A DNA stretch of 64,000 nucleotides from Rhodospirillaceae bacterium (GTDB lineage Bacteria; Pseudomonadota; Alphaproteobacteria; Rhodospirillales; Rhodospirillaceae), in the NCBI GenBank assembly GCA_002737725.1, contig NSIP01000004.1, forward strand, positions 151,534 to 215,533, in the 5' to 3' direction. The notes under the pieces are model-generated. The model had not been told where the DNA came from, ran no database searches, and saw only the letters and a program-made list of their open reading frames with translations. The translations under genes were made by a program, and so were the position numbers. Below are positions 17,950 to 25,079 of the stretch, piece by piece. How positions within the stretch are numbered: position 1 is the stretch's first letter; the number at the start of each line of letters is the position of its first letter.

Positions 17950-18343
17950 GATCTGCCTCGTAGGCGGCGCTGGCCACATGCGATTCGTGCAACGTGATCT
18001 TGAGGTGAGCGATGCCCTTGGCTGATGGCCCCAGCTTACCGCAACGAATAGCATCAGCTATGCGGGAAAAGATCCACTTGGCAACAGCTTCCGTGGTCGA
18101 GCGGCGGCCACGAAACTCTGGGTGTTCGTCAAGATTACTGAAGTTAATTATGCCGAGCGTTTCTTTCACAACATCAGTCGCAAGCCCTATATCGACGACG
18201 ATGTCGTTTTCGTCCAACTCAGGTCTGACAAAACAGACATCAACAACATACGTTGCGCCGTGCAGTTTTTGAGCGGGGCCGAAGGCTTCGCCCTTAATAC
18301 TATGAGCAATCATCACATGTTCGCGAACGGTTACGCTATACAT
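17936..18343 (-). CDS. 6-pyruvoyl-tetrahydropterin synthase/QueD-like protein, altered active site
   Basis: A 135-residue protein of the PTPS/QueD fold: MIAHSIKG with zinc-type H14, LHGATYVVDV with H28, DIVVDIG, NLDEHPEF, STTEAVAKWI and LHESHVASAAYEA. Two standard residues are absent. The third zinc His of the HGH motif is Ala30, and the catalytic Cys four residues before H28 is Ala24. The normal dihydroneopterin-triphosphate reaction is therefore doubtful and a different lyase or aldolase step is possible. It is the second gene of the minus-strand operon, 22 bases after the dehydrogenase. Confidence 0.83.
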   Translation of the reverse strand: MYSVTVREHVMIAHSIKGEAFGPAQKLHGATYVVDVCFVRPELDENDIVVDIGLATDVVKETLGIINFSNLDEHPEFRGRRSTTEAVAKWIFSRIADAIRCGKLGPSAKGIAHLKITLHESHVASAAYEADLVAT

Positions 18344-18365
18344 AGCTTTTCGATCCTTACGGAAT

Positions 18366-19340
18366 TCAAGTGTAGGTCAGAACAGTCGTCAAACCGGAAC
18401 TGTCTGCAGCAAGTGCTTGCGCGAGCTGAGCGGGCGCGTCATCGAAGGCGATGTCTTGTGTCAGCAGAGCATCGAAAACACTATTGCACAACAATTCAAG
18501 GGCAACCTTCAGCCGTCGAGATGTTGGCCAACGAGCCCGTTGATGCGCGGGAACTGTCCCGACCTGAGATGATAAGAGCTTCAAGCGTCGCGAGTGGAAA
18601 GCCTCACCAAGATTAAGCTTTATGTCCTTATCGCCGTACCAGCTGGCCTCAATCACGCGCGCTTCTATTCCTGCACAGCTGAGCGCAAGCCTCAGCCCCT
18701 CCTCACTCGCACTTGTGTGTATGACCACATCTTGTTCAGCTGGCGCTGTATAGGGCAAAGCAAACTGTGCTCCTACTTTCTCAGCAAGGCCCGCGCGGCT
18801 TGGGTCAATGTCAACAATTGTGACGCGCGTTCCAGCTGATCGGGCGGCAAGCGCGGCTGTTAAAATGCCGACCGTTCCGCCACCAATAATGAGAACATGA
18901 TCCCCCGGCGCGATGCCAGCATCCCACACGATATTCAGGGCTGTTTCCATATTCGCCGCCAGGGTAGCCCGCCGAAATGGCAGCCCCTCTGGTATAATGT
19001 GCGCCTGTTCGCTGGGAATACAGAACTGCCGTTGATGCGGATGTAACGCGAAAACGGCTTGCCCAATGCGATCAGCTGGACCTGCCAGTATCTTTCCGAC
19101 CACGGCGTAACCATATTTTACTGGAAATGGAAACGAGCCTTCCTGGTGTGGACAGCGCATCCGGTCATGCTCGGTGCTTGGAATATGGCCACGTAAGACA
19201 AGTCGCTCGGTTCCGCGGCTGATGGCAGAATATCGCGCACCGATGAGAACATCGCCGTCTCGTAAAGTATCAACTATGCCCGGGCGCATCTCTACTTGCC
19301 CGCTCGATACATACCAAAGCGCATCGCTTTGCTGCATCAT
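18366..19340 (-). CDS. MDR-family zinc-type dehydrogenase
   Basis: A medium-chain dehydrogenase/reductase of 324 residues. The start at 19340 follows a TAGGG site at a spacing of five. The N-terminal catalytic domain has YSAISRGTERLVLRG and VKYGYAVVGKIL. The nucleotide-binding domain has HVLIIGGGTVGILTAALA and an acidic VTIVDID, indicating NAD(H)-type binding. The usual GHE zinc motif is not evident. It leads the operon that continues into the PTPS-like, glycosyltransferase and methyltransferase genes, so it probably reduces or oxidises an intermediate of that pathway. Confidence 0.85.
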   Translation of the reverse strand: MMQQSDALWYVSSGQVEMRPGIVDTLRDGDVLIGARYSAISRGTERLVLRGHIPSTEHDRMRCPHQEGSFPFPVKYGYAVVGKILAGPADRIGQAVFALHPHQRQFCIPSEQAHIIPEGLPFRRATLAANMETALNIVWDAGIAPGDHVLIIGGGTVGILTAALAARSAGTRVTIVDIDPSRAGLAEKVGAQFALPYTAPAEQDVVIHTSASEEGLRLALSCAGIEARVIEASWYGDKDIKLNLGEAFHSRRLKLLSSQVGTVPAHQRARWPTSRRLKVALELLCNSVFDALLTQDIAFDDAPAQLAQALAADSSGLTTVLTYT

Positions 19341-19427
19341 CTTTGCCCTATCTCTCCCAAAAACCTCGCGCCGCTGCATCCGCTTTTTCAGCTGAGATCG
19401 GTCCGGCTCAGCTGAAACCTCAGCCTA

Positions 19428-20288
19428 TCAAGAGAAGGCCTTTTTGTAGTCAGAGAGGAATGTGTCTAATCCGATGGGGCTGCGCCCAAGCAGCTCCTGA
19501 AACGTATCGGTGATGGCTTCAATTTCGCGTTGCCCCTTGGCCGTTGTTGCAAAGATTTCGCAAACAGCTTCGACGCGCCACGGGTCTGGCAGCGCCTTCA
19601 ATAAATTCTCACGGTAGGCGGCTAATGGTGGGTCAACAAACTTGACAGGTTTGTCGATAATCCGACTCAGTCGCGTGGCAATCTCGACGAATGTGACGCT
19701 CTCAGAACCTGTGAGTTTGTAACTCTGCCCCTCATGGCCTGGCTCTAACAAGACCTTCGCGATGACGGCGCCTGCATCGCGGCAATCGACCATGCTGATG
19801 CGTGCGCCGCCAACAGGCATCGTGAGCTCGCCGCGCGCCTTTACGCCGTTAGCTGCCGCCAGCAACGTTTGCATGAAGAAATTAGGTTTTACCATGGTCC
19901 ACTCGAGGCCCGAAGCTTTGACATAAGCTTCAGAGGCTGCATGCATTTCTGGCACGCGTGCACCAATCCCGGCATGAGCCTCGATCGAAGAAATCTTGAC
20001 GAGGTGCCGCACGCCCGAGGCCTTCGCGGTATCCGTAAAGCGCGCTTCCATATTTCCTTGCTGCTCTGTGTTTGGGAGCAAGAGAAAAGCCCGATCAATG
20101 CCGCGCATGGCGTCTTTTAGAAATTGGAGATCACTCAGATCACCAACCGCAATTTCATGGCCGAGCGCTGCCAATTGAGACGCCTTTGCGGCATCCCTGG
20201 TCACAACACGAGCTTTGTGGCCAGCCACAGCAATGGCGGTTGCTGCCGCCATTGCTGTTTTGCCTGTCGCACCAGTTAATAAAATCAT
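19428..20288 (-). CDS. NmrA-like NAD(P)-binding oxidoreductase
   Basis: Atypical short-chain dehydrogenase of 286 residues. The start at 20288 follows AAGGGAAG. The glycine-rich ILLTGATGKTAMAAA motif is at the N-terminus, then VVTRDAAKA (NADP-type Arg), VKISSIEAHAG and VKPNFFMQTLL. This arrangement is typical of NmrA/azoreductase-like NAD(P)H-binding proteins that sense or reduce quinone-like compounds. It lies after the pterin-like locus on the same strand but 87 bases upstream of its first start, so membership is uncertain. Confidence 0.85.
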   Translation of the reverse strand: MILLTGATGKTAMAAATAIAVAGHKARVVTRDAAKASQLAALGHEIAVGDLSDLQFLKDAMRGIDRAFLLLPNTEQQGNMEARFTDTAKASGVRHLVKISSIEAHAGIGARVPEMHAASEAYVKASGLEWTMVKPNFFMQTLLAAANGVKARGELTMPVGGARISMVDCRDAGAVIAKVLLEPGHEGQSYKLTGSESVTFVEIATRLSRIIDKPVKFVDPPLAAYRENLLKALPDPWRVEAVCEIFATTAKGQREIEAITDTFQELLGRSPIGLDTFLSDYKKAFS

Positions 20289-20436
20289 CCCACTTCCCTT
20301 TTTCAACTCGACAGAGACCCGGAGCCTTCGGCTGTCTCGAACGAGATCAACGCGAACCACGCTTGACCCATCGTATCTTTAAAAGATTCCATACTCTTAT
20401 GACCAGAGAATTTTCGATGGCGAGGCTGCCGCGTGG

Positions 20437-22365
20437 TTAAGTGGGATCTTTTCTGACTTTCTTTTTATGCAATCCCGCCCAGGGTTTTGGCCCAAACTTC
20501 TTCTTATGCACGGGCCTTGCATCACTCGTGTTCGGTCTGGCTGGTCCGCGATCTTTGCGCTTTGCTTGCCAGTGACTCTTATCAACCCGAGGCGCAGCGC
20601 TCGCTTTTTCAGACTGATTGGGCTCAGTCTGAATGGGCTTCGTGACGTGCGGTTTGGCTTCGTAGGGTTTTGACTGATGTGACTCGTGAGGCTTGGGGGC
20701 GACCTGGCCATCACTGGGCATTTCAGCGCGTTCGATGCGAATTTTACCCTTGGTCCGCCCCACGAGATCAGCGAATTTCGCAGCCGCCTCTGAATCAACT
20801 TCAAATCTGGTCTCATGATCCATTATCCGGATAACGCCGATATGTCGTTTCGTAATATCACCCTGGCGGCAAATTTCAGGAATGAGGTACTTCGGATCGG
20901 CTTTGTCCTGGCGTCCGAGATTCAAGCGAAACCAAACGGTGCTGCTCGGCGCTGTGAAATTTTGTGAGCGCTGGTCTCTGGGCCGTTCTTGACCTCGGTC
21001 TTGCTTTCGCACATAACCGGCATCAGGCGTGCTATATCCAATCCCGGCATCCGTTACGTCTTCGGCGGCAGGTAGTTTCGAACGATAGACCCGCACTAAA
21101 GCTGCGGCGATATCCTCAGAAGATCGCTGCGCTAAAAGCTCTTTTGCCATGGCTACGTCTTCGTCGTGATCTGCGTCAACCTGCGACAGACTCTGCAACA
21201 TACTTTCAAGCAATCGCTCGTGATCGAGCTTACGGATCACCTCAACGGTGGGCACCCCACACCAAACAGCCTTGATTCCTGCGCTGCCAAGCAGTCGTTC
21301 AGCGTGGCGGCGGCGCGACGGGGGAATCAACATAACGCTCACGCCCTTGCGTCCCGCACGACCTGTGCGGCCACTACGGTGTTGCAAGCTTTCAGAATCG
21401 TTAGGAAGATCAGCATGTATGACAAGCCCCAGCGTCGGCAAGTCAATGCCGCGGGCGGCAACGTCGGTTGCAACACACACACGCGCCTTGCCATCGCGAA
21501 GCGCCTGGAGGGCCGCGTTGCGCTCGGACTGACTAAATTCTCCCGAGAGTGACACCACCGAAAACCCGCGCTCGAGCAAGATTGCATTAAGATGCCGCAC
21601 CGTCTCGCGTTTGTTGCAGAAGACTAATGTGCTGGGCGATTCAAAGAACCGCAGCACGTTCACAACAGCATGTTCGGTGTCGTGAGCCGTAATACGCATG
21701 GCGCGATACTCAATATCAGCATGGCCCCGCTCCCCCGCCGAGGCTTCAATACGAAAGGCATTGCGCTGATAGCTCTTGGCCAGCGCAACAATGCCCCGAG
21801 GCAATGTCGCAGAGAAAAGCAACGTGCGACGCTCTTTGGGTGTGGCTTCAAGGAGGAATTCAAGATCTTCGCGAAAGCCGAGATCCAGCATTTCATCGGC
21901 TTCGTCCAGAACAACCGCTTTTAAGCCGGAGATCTTAAGGCTATGGCGCTCAAGGTGGTCGCGAAGGCGCCCAGGTGTACCGACAACAATATGGCAGCCC
22001 TCGATCAGTTGGCGCTTTTCTTGGCGTGGATCCATGCCGCCGACGCACGCGACAATACGCGTACCGGCATGTTGATATAGCCAACTCAGTTCACGGTGAA
22101 CCTGCAGCGCCAACTCACGTGTGGGCGCGACAACAAGCGCAAGGGGGGCTCCGGCGCGGGGTAAAACTTCCGCATCTCCGAGCAAGTTCGACGCGATAGC
22201 CAAGCCAAAAGCGATGGTTTTGCCAGATCCTGTCTGTGCCGAGACCAGAAGGTCGCGGGTCGCGGCATCTGGGGCAAGCACAGCCATTTGCACGGCCGTA
22301 GGATCATTGTAATCGCGTTCTGTCAGGGCGCGCGCGAGAGGGGGGCTCGTCGGAGGAAAGGCCAC
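20437..22365 (-). CDS. DEAD-box RNA helicase with C-terminal RNA-binding domain
   Basis: ATP-dependent RNA helicase of 642 residues. Visible motifs in order: SAQTGSGKT (I), VVAPTRELALQ (Ia), GTPGRLRDH (Ib), LDEADEMLD (II), LFSATLP (III), LVFCNKRET (IV), CVATDVAARGID (V) and HRSGRTGRAGRKG (VI). A DbpA/CsdA-type RNA-binding domain follows (WFRLNLGRQDKADPKYLIPEICRQ is its core, quoted only in name here), then a basic low-complexity tail rich in KP and H. The start is GTG without a clear ribosome site. A role in ribosome assembly or cold adaptation is likely. A second helicase of another subfamily lies at 42626. Confidence 0.93.
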   Translation of the reverse strand: MAFPPTSPPLARALTERDYNDPTAVQMAVLAPDAATRDLLVSAQTGSGKTIAFGLAIASNLLGDAEVLPRAGAPLALVVAPTRELALQVHRELSWLYQHAGTRIVACVGGMDPRQEKRQLIEGCHIVVGTPGRLRDHLERHSLKISGLKAVVLDEADEMLDLGFREDLEFLLEATPKERRTLLFSATLPRGIVALAKSYQRNAFRIEASAGERGHADIEYRAMRITAHDTEHAVVNVLRFFESPSTLVFCNKRETVRHLNAILLERGFSVVSLSGEFSQSERNAALQALRDGKARVCVATDVAARGIDLPTLGLVIHADLPNDSESLQHRSGRTGRAGRKGVSVMLIPPSRRRHAERLLGSAGIKAVWCGVPTVEVIRKLDHERLLESMLQSLSQVDADHDEDVAMAKELLAQRSSEDIAAALVRVYRSKLPAAEDVTDAGIGYSTPDAGYVRKQDRGQERPRDQRSQNFTAPSSTVWFRLNLGRQDKADPKYLIPEICRQGDITKRHIGVIRIMDHETRFEVDSEAAAKFADLVGRTKGKIRIERAEMPSDGQVAPKPHESHQSKPYEAKPHVTKPIQTEPNQSEKASAAPRVDKSHWQAKRKDRGPARPNTSDARPVHKKKFGPKPWAGLHKKKVRKDPT

Positions 22366-22776
22366 GGGGAAGGATTTATCCTATAATAAGGTCGATGATC
22401 ATAAGTGAGATGCCATCCACCCGAATTCACCCAAAGCAGATGATCTGACACCTCTTACAACGTCACCGGCGGCAACATCAAAATAACCGACTAAGCTATT
22501 GATATTTAGTTCTTTAGTTGGCTTAATTGTGACCGACAGCAACCACAGACCAAAGATCACTTATCGTCAGTATCAAAGCTAGGGCTTGCGGAAGGTGCGT
22601 TATTGGCTGCCCAGATACAAGCGGCAATTTTCAAGTCCGTTGCGAGAGGCCGTGATTGTCGAGAATTTTGGCTATCGCCAAATGAACAACCTTTGGCGCG
22701 TGCAGGGGTAGTGGCAATTTATACGCGGTCGCACCGATTGGGCAATGGTGGCGCGCAAAGGCTTTAAGAAAAAGCG
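22366..22776. other. Intergenic 410 bp, no convincing gene
   Basis: It separates the helicase from the membrane protein gene on the same strand. A short AT-rich stretch is seen at 22490-22540. No structured element I could name. Confidence 0.45.
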
Positions 22777-23844
22777 CTAAACGACGGCTGTTACGGCTTT
22801 TCGACTCAACGCCCGCCCGACCACCAAAATACCCCAGGTGATAAAGGCCAGCAGGAACGCCAGCGCATACAACACTACGGGAACCCGGAACACCTCGTTG
22901 ACCTGGCCCCACCCGCGGAAGAACTGAAATGTGATCACAATGCCGCCGATATAAGCCACCCAGAATGCCCACCGCAGCCAGTTGGGCAAGCGCAGGCCAT
23001 ACATTTGGGTGATCACGAACATCGCCAAAAACCCAAAGCCGAATTGAGCCCAGCTATCGCCGTCGCCGAGAAAGACCGCAACGATGAAGCCGTGGATCAG
23101 CACCATGACTTCCATCATCACCATCCAGTATTTGTTCGTGTGGAGACGCGTAAAAAACAGACTCCCCTGAACCATGATGAGTGTGGTGTAGAGCGTTCCC
23201 AACAAATGCCCCACGTTGGCTTCCATCGGGTGGTACCAAAACGTGTACGTAATGGCCCAGGCAAAAATGTAGCCATGGTACTTACGCATGGCACGTCCAG
23301 CTTCCTGCATCATCGGCGCACGCGCGCCCATGGCCAAACCGCGCCGCTGATTCTCCATCACCAAGACCATGGCCAACATAATGATGACCGAGCCTTGCGA
23401 GGTCATGATGTGAGTGTCTTGCGCGGTACCGTCGTAAAACAGATGCGTTTGCAGCAGATGAAGTAAAATGAAGACGGCGTTGACGCCCAAGGCGATGATA
23501 TTGGCCGGGTGCAATTTATCGGAATATTTCAGCCCCTTCTCCTGGGCGTAGTAGATCAGGCCCCAAATCGACAGCTGATGCAGAATATAGCCACCCCAGG
23601 CTGTCGTGCGGCTCCAGAGCGTGGGATCGGTTAGCTTCCAGTAATAGTGGGCAAAGCCCGTATCGGGCGCTAAAGTGATGGGTGGCAAATAAGGTGCCAA
23701 TGCCCGAATGAGGGCGACATAGCCAATACAGAAGAGAATCCCCGCAGTTAAGCCTGTAGAGGCAGGGATATTCGCCCAAAAAGGCGCTTGGCGAGGCTGG
23801 TCGGCTTCTCTTCCGACCGAGCCGTTGGCTGTAGCGTCCGTCAT
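22777..23844 (-). CDS. Polytopic membrane protein, histidine-rich, family not recognised
   Basis: A 355-residue protein with about nine hydrophobic segments. The start at 23844 follows AGGGGA. Histidines sit at or near membrane boundaries in many segments (FAHYYW, ILHQLS, LLHLLQTHLFY, FWYHPMEANVGHLLG, LIHGFIVAVF), which could bind heme or a metal, but no known oxidase or cytochrome b signature is complete. It appears to be a single-gene unit. Function unknown. Confidence 0.78.
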   Translation of the reverse strand: MTDATANGSVGREADQPRQAPFWANIPASTGLTAGILFCIGYVALIRALAPYLPPITLAPDTGFAHYYWKLTDPTLWSRTTAWGGYILHQLSIWGLIYYAQEKGLKYSDKLHPANIIALGVNAVFILLHLLQTHLFYDGTAQDTHIMTSQGSVIIMLAMVLVMENQRRGLAMGARAPMMQEAGRAMRKYHGYIFAWAITYTFWYHPMEANVGHLLGTLYTTLIMVQGSLFFTRLHTNKYWMVMMEVMVLIHGFIVAVFLGDGDSWAQFGFGFLAMFVITQMYGLRLPNWLRWAFWVAYIGGIVITFQFFRGWGQVNEVFRVPVVLYALAFLLAFITWGILVVGRALSRKAVTAVV

Positions 23845-24022
23845 TGGGGTCCCCTTTATCCACGGCAATGCTGGGTCAAGACTAGTGATCCCATGCCCTG
23901 AGGCAAGCCCTACAAATGCCTTGTCTCCCTGGCAGAACGAAGAATTCTGGCGCAAGTGTTTCAACCACACAAGCAGAAGGGAGAGTCTTGGCTGGAAGCA
24001 CGGTTACAGACCGATACCAAAC

Positions 24023-24103
24023 TGGTCTTGTCACGGATTAGTTCCGCATCCTTAATGCATGATAAATCATTCAAGGATGCGGAACTAATCCGTGACAAGA
24101 CTA
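24023..24103. repeat. Palindromic MITE-like element with IS3-type terminal repeats
   Basis: A perfect 29-bp inverted repeat (24025-24053 and 24073-24101) is separated by 19 bases. The arm starts GTCTTGTCACGGATTAG and matches, at 26 of 29 positions, the end of the IS3-family element at 63648-63678, in the same outward orientation and with the same preceding CTG. It therefore looks like two element ends with the interior removed, or a miniature derivative. It falls inside a 93-codon open frame (23956-24237) that I do not accept as a gene. Confidence 0.8.
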
Positions 24104-24275
24104 TTCTTAGCATCGCAGATCAAAAGATGGCCCGCGCCGTCTTCTATGCTAAGAAGGATATTCAGCCAGCTTTTTCCAAAGGGTGCCCTCAGGCGGATTT
24201 TACTTTGGTGATTGCCCTCGTATTTGAAGAAATCTGACTGTTATGAGGAAAGGGGTCTAACCCCTTGATAAGTAG

Positions 24276-24352
24276 TGGTGCGCCCGGCAGGACTCGAACC
24301 TGCGACCTGCCGCTTAGAAGGCGGCTGCTCTATCCAGCTGAGCTACGGGCGC
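24276..24352 (-). tRNA. tRNA-Arg (anticodon TCT)
   Basis: A complete cloverleaf reads on the minus strand: acceptor GCGCCCG/CGGGCGC, D arm GCTC..GAGC, anticodon loop CTTCTAA with TCT, and T arm GCAGG-TTCGAGT-CCTGC. Discriminator A and an encoded CCA are present at 24276-24279. Confidence 0.96.
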
Positions 24353-24376
24353 CCGAGTCAAACGAGGTCCGTGAGA

Positions 24377-24676
24377 TTACGAAATTTTTCTGAATGAAAA
24401 ATTATCGGCATAGGCGCGCAGGCGCTGAGGTCGGGATTGAGGATCGACAATCCGGTACTCAAACCCCTTTTTCTTGGCAAAAGTGATCGCCTCATCCTTG
24501 GTGTTAAACCACATCCGGAGTTGGCGATTGGTGTCATGGCTGCCCGCCCAGCCCATCAGCGGATCGGCAACTGGGGCATCGCCCGCCTCAAAATCCACCA
24601 GCCATTTTTGCGTATTACGCAAACCCGACTGCATGGCGGTTTTGGTGGGGCGATAAATGCGGACACTATTTGACAT
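24377..24676 (-). CDS. NDUFS4-type accessory subunit of respiratory complex I
   Basis: A 99-residue homologue of the mitochondrial 18-kDa complex I subunit (ETC complex I subunit family). Signature segments are VRIYRPTKTAMQSG, WLVDFE, DPLMGWAGSHDT, LRMWFNTKDEAITFAKKKGF and a basic end. The ribosome site GAGGAGG lies just before ATG. In bacteria this subunit is characteristic of alphaproteobacteria, where it binds the peripheral arm of NADH dehydrogenase. It stands alone between two tRNA genes, away from any nuo operon, as is usual. Confidence 0.94.
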   Translation of the reverse strand: MSNSVRIYRPTKTAMQSGLRNTQKWLVDFEAGDAPVADPLMGWAGSHDTNRQLRMWFNTKDEAITFAKKKGFEYRIVDPQSRPQRLRAYADNFSFRKIS

Positions 24677-24735
24677 GTCGACCTCCTCAACGGCCCTGAG
24701 TGTACCGCTGAACGCATTGAAAAAAATAAGAAATA

Positions 24736-24812
24736 TGGTCGGAGCGAGAGGATTCGAACCCCCGACATCTAGCTCCCAAAGCTAGCGCTCTACCAGGCTG
24801 AGCTACGCTCCG
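24736..24812 (-). tRNA. tRNA-Pro (anticodon TGG)
   Basis: Minus-strand cloverleaf with acceptor CGGAGCG/CGCTCCG, anticodon loop TTTGGGA (TGG), T arm CGGGGG-TTCGAAT-CCTCTCG region, discriminator A and an encoded CCA (24736-24738). Confidence 0.95.
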
Positions 24813-24984
24813 ACACCCCGAAAGGCCCGCAGTTTCTAAGGCTTCCGGGGCCGAACCGCAACACCTACCCTTAAGGCCCCAAAACCGGAATTCTAGCCCT
24901 CCTGCCCCCGCAACCCACCCTGCCCTTGAGCAATCCGCAGGCCTACTATGGATTTTCTGGGATCAATTTTGAGGGGAAGTTCAA

Positions 24985-25074
24985 ATGATCATGTCCATGA
25001 AAGCCCTGGCGTTCGGGATGTTGTGCGCCGCAAGCCTTTCGGCCTGCGGGCTATTCTGGGTTTCCCGTAGTTGA
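24985..25074 (+). CDS. 29-residue lipoprotein (entericidin-like size)
   Basis: A tiny gene with a strong ribosome site (GAGGGGAAG, 24971-24979). The translation is a signal peptide with a lipobox, LSAC, so the mature product would be only nine residues (CGLFWVSRS) on a lipid anchor. Size and layout recall entericidins, though I see no sequence match. It is convergent with the downstream TBDR, ending six bases from that gene's stop. ATG 24991 or 24997 are alternative starts. Confidence 0.6.
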   Translation: MIMSMKALAFGMLCAASLSACGLFWVSRS

Positions 25075-25079
25075 TCAGC

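Noticed and set aside
23956..24237. 93-codon plus-strand frame
   Set aside because: Its first half is made of the palindromic IS-related repeat, and there is no ribosome site. The second half resembles nothing I know.
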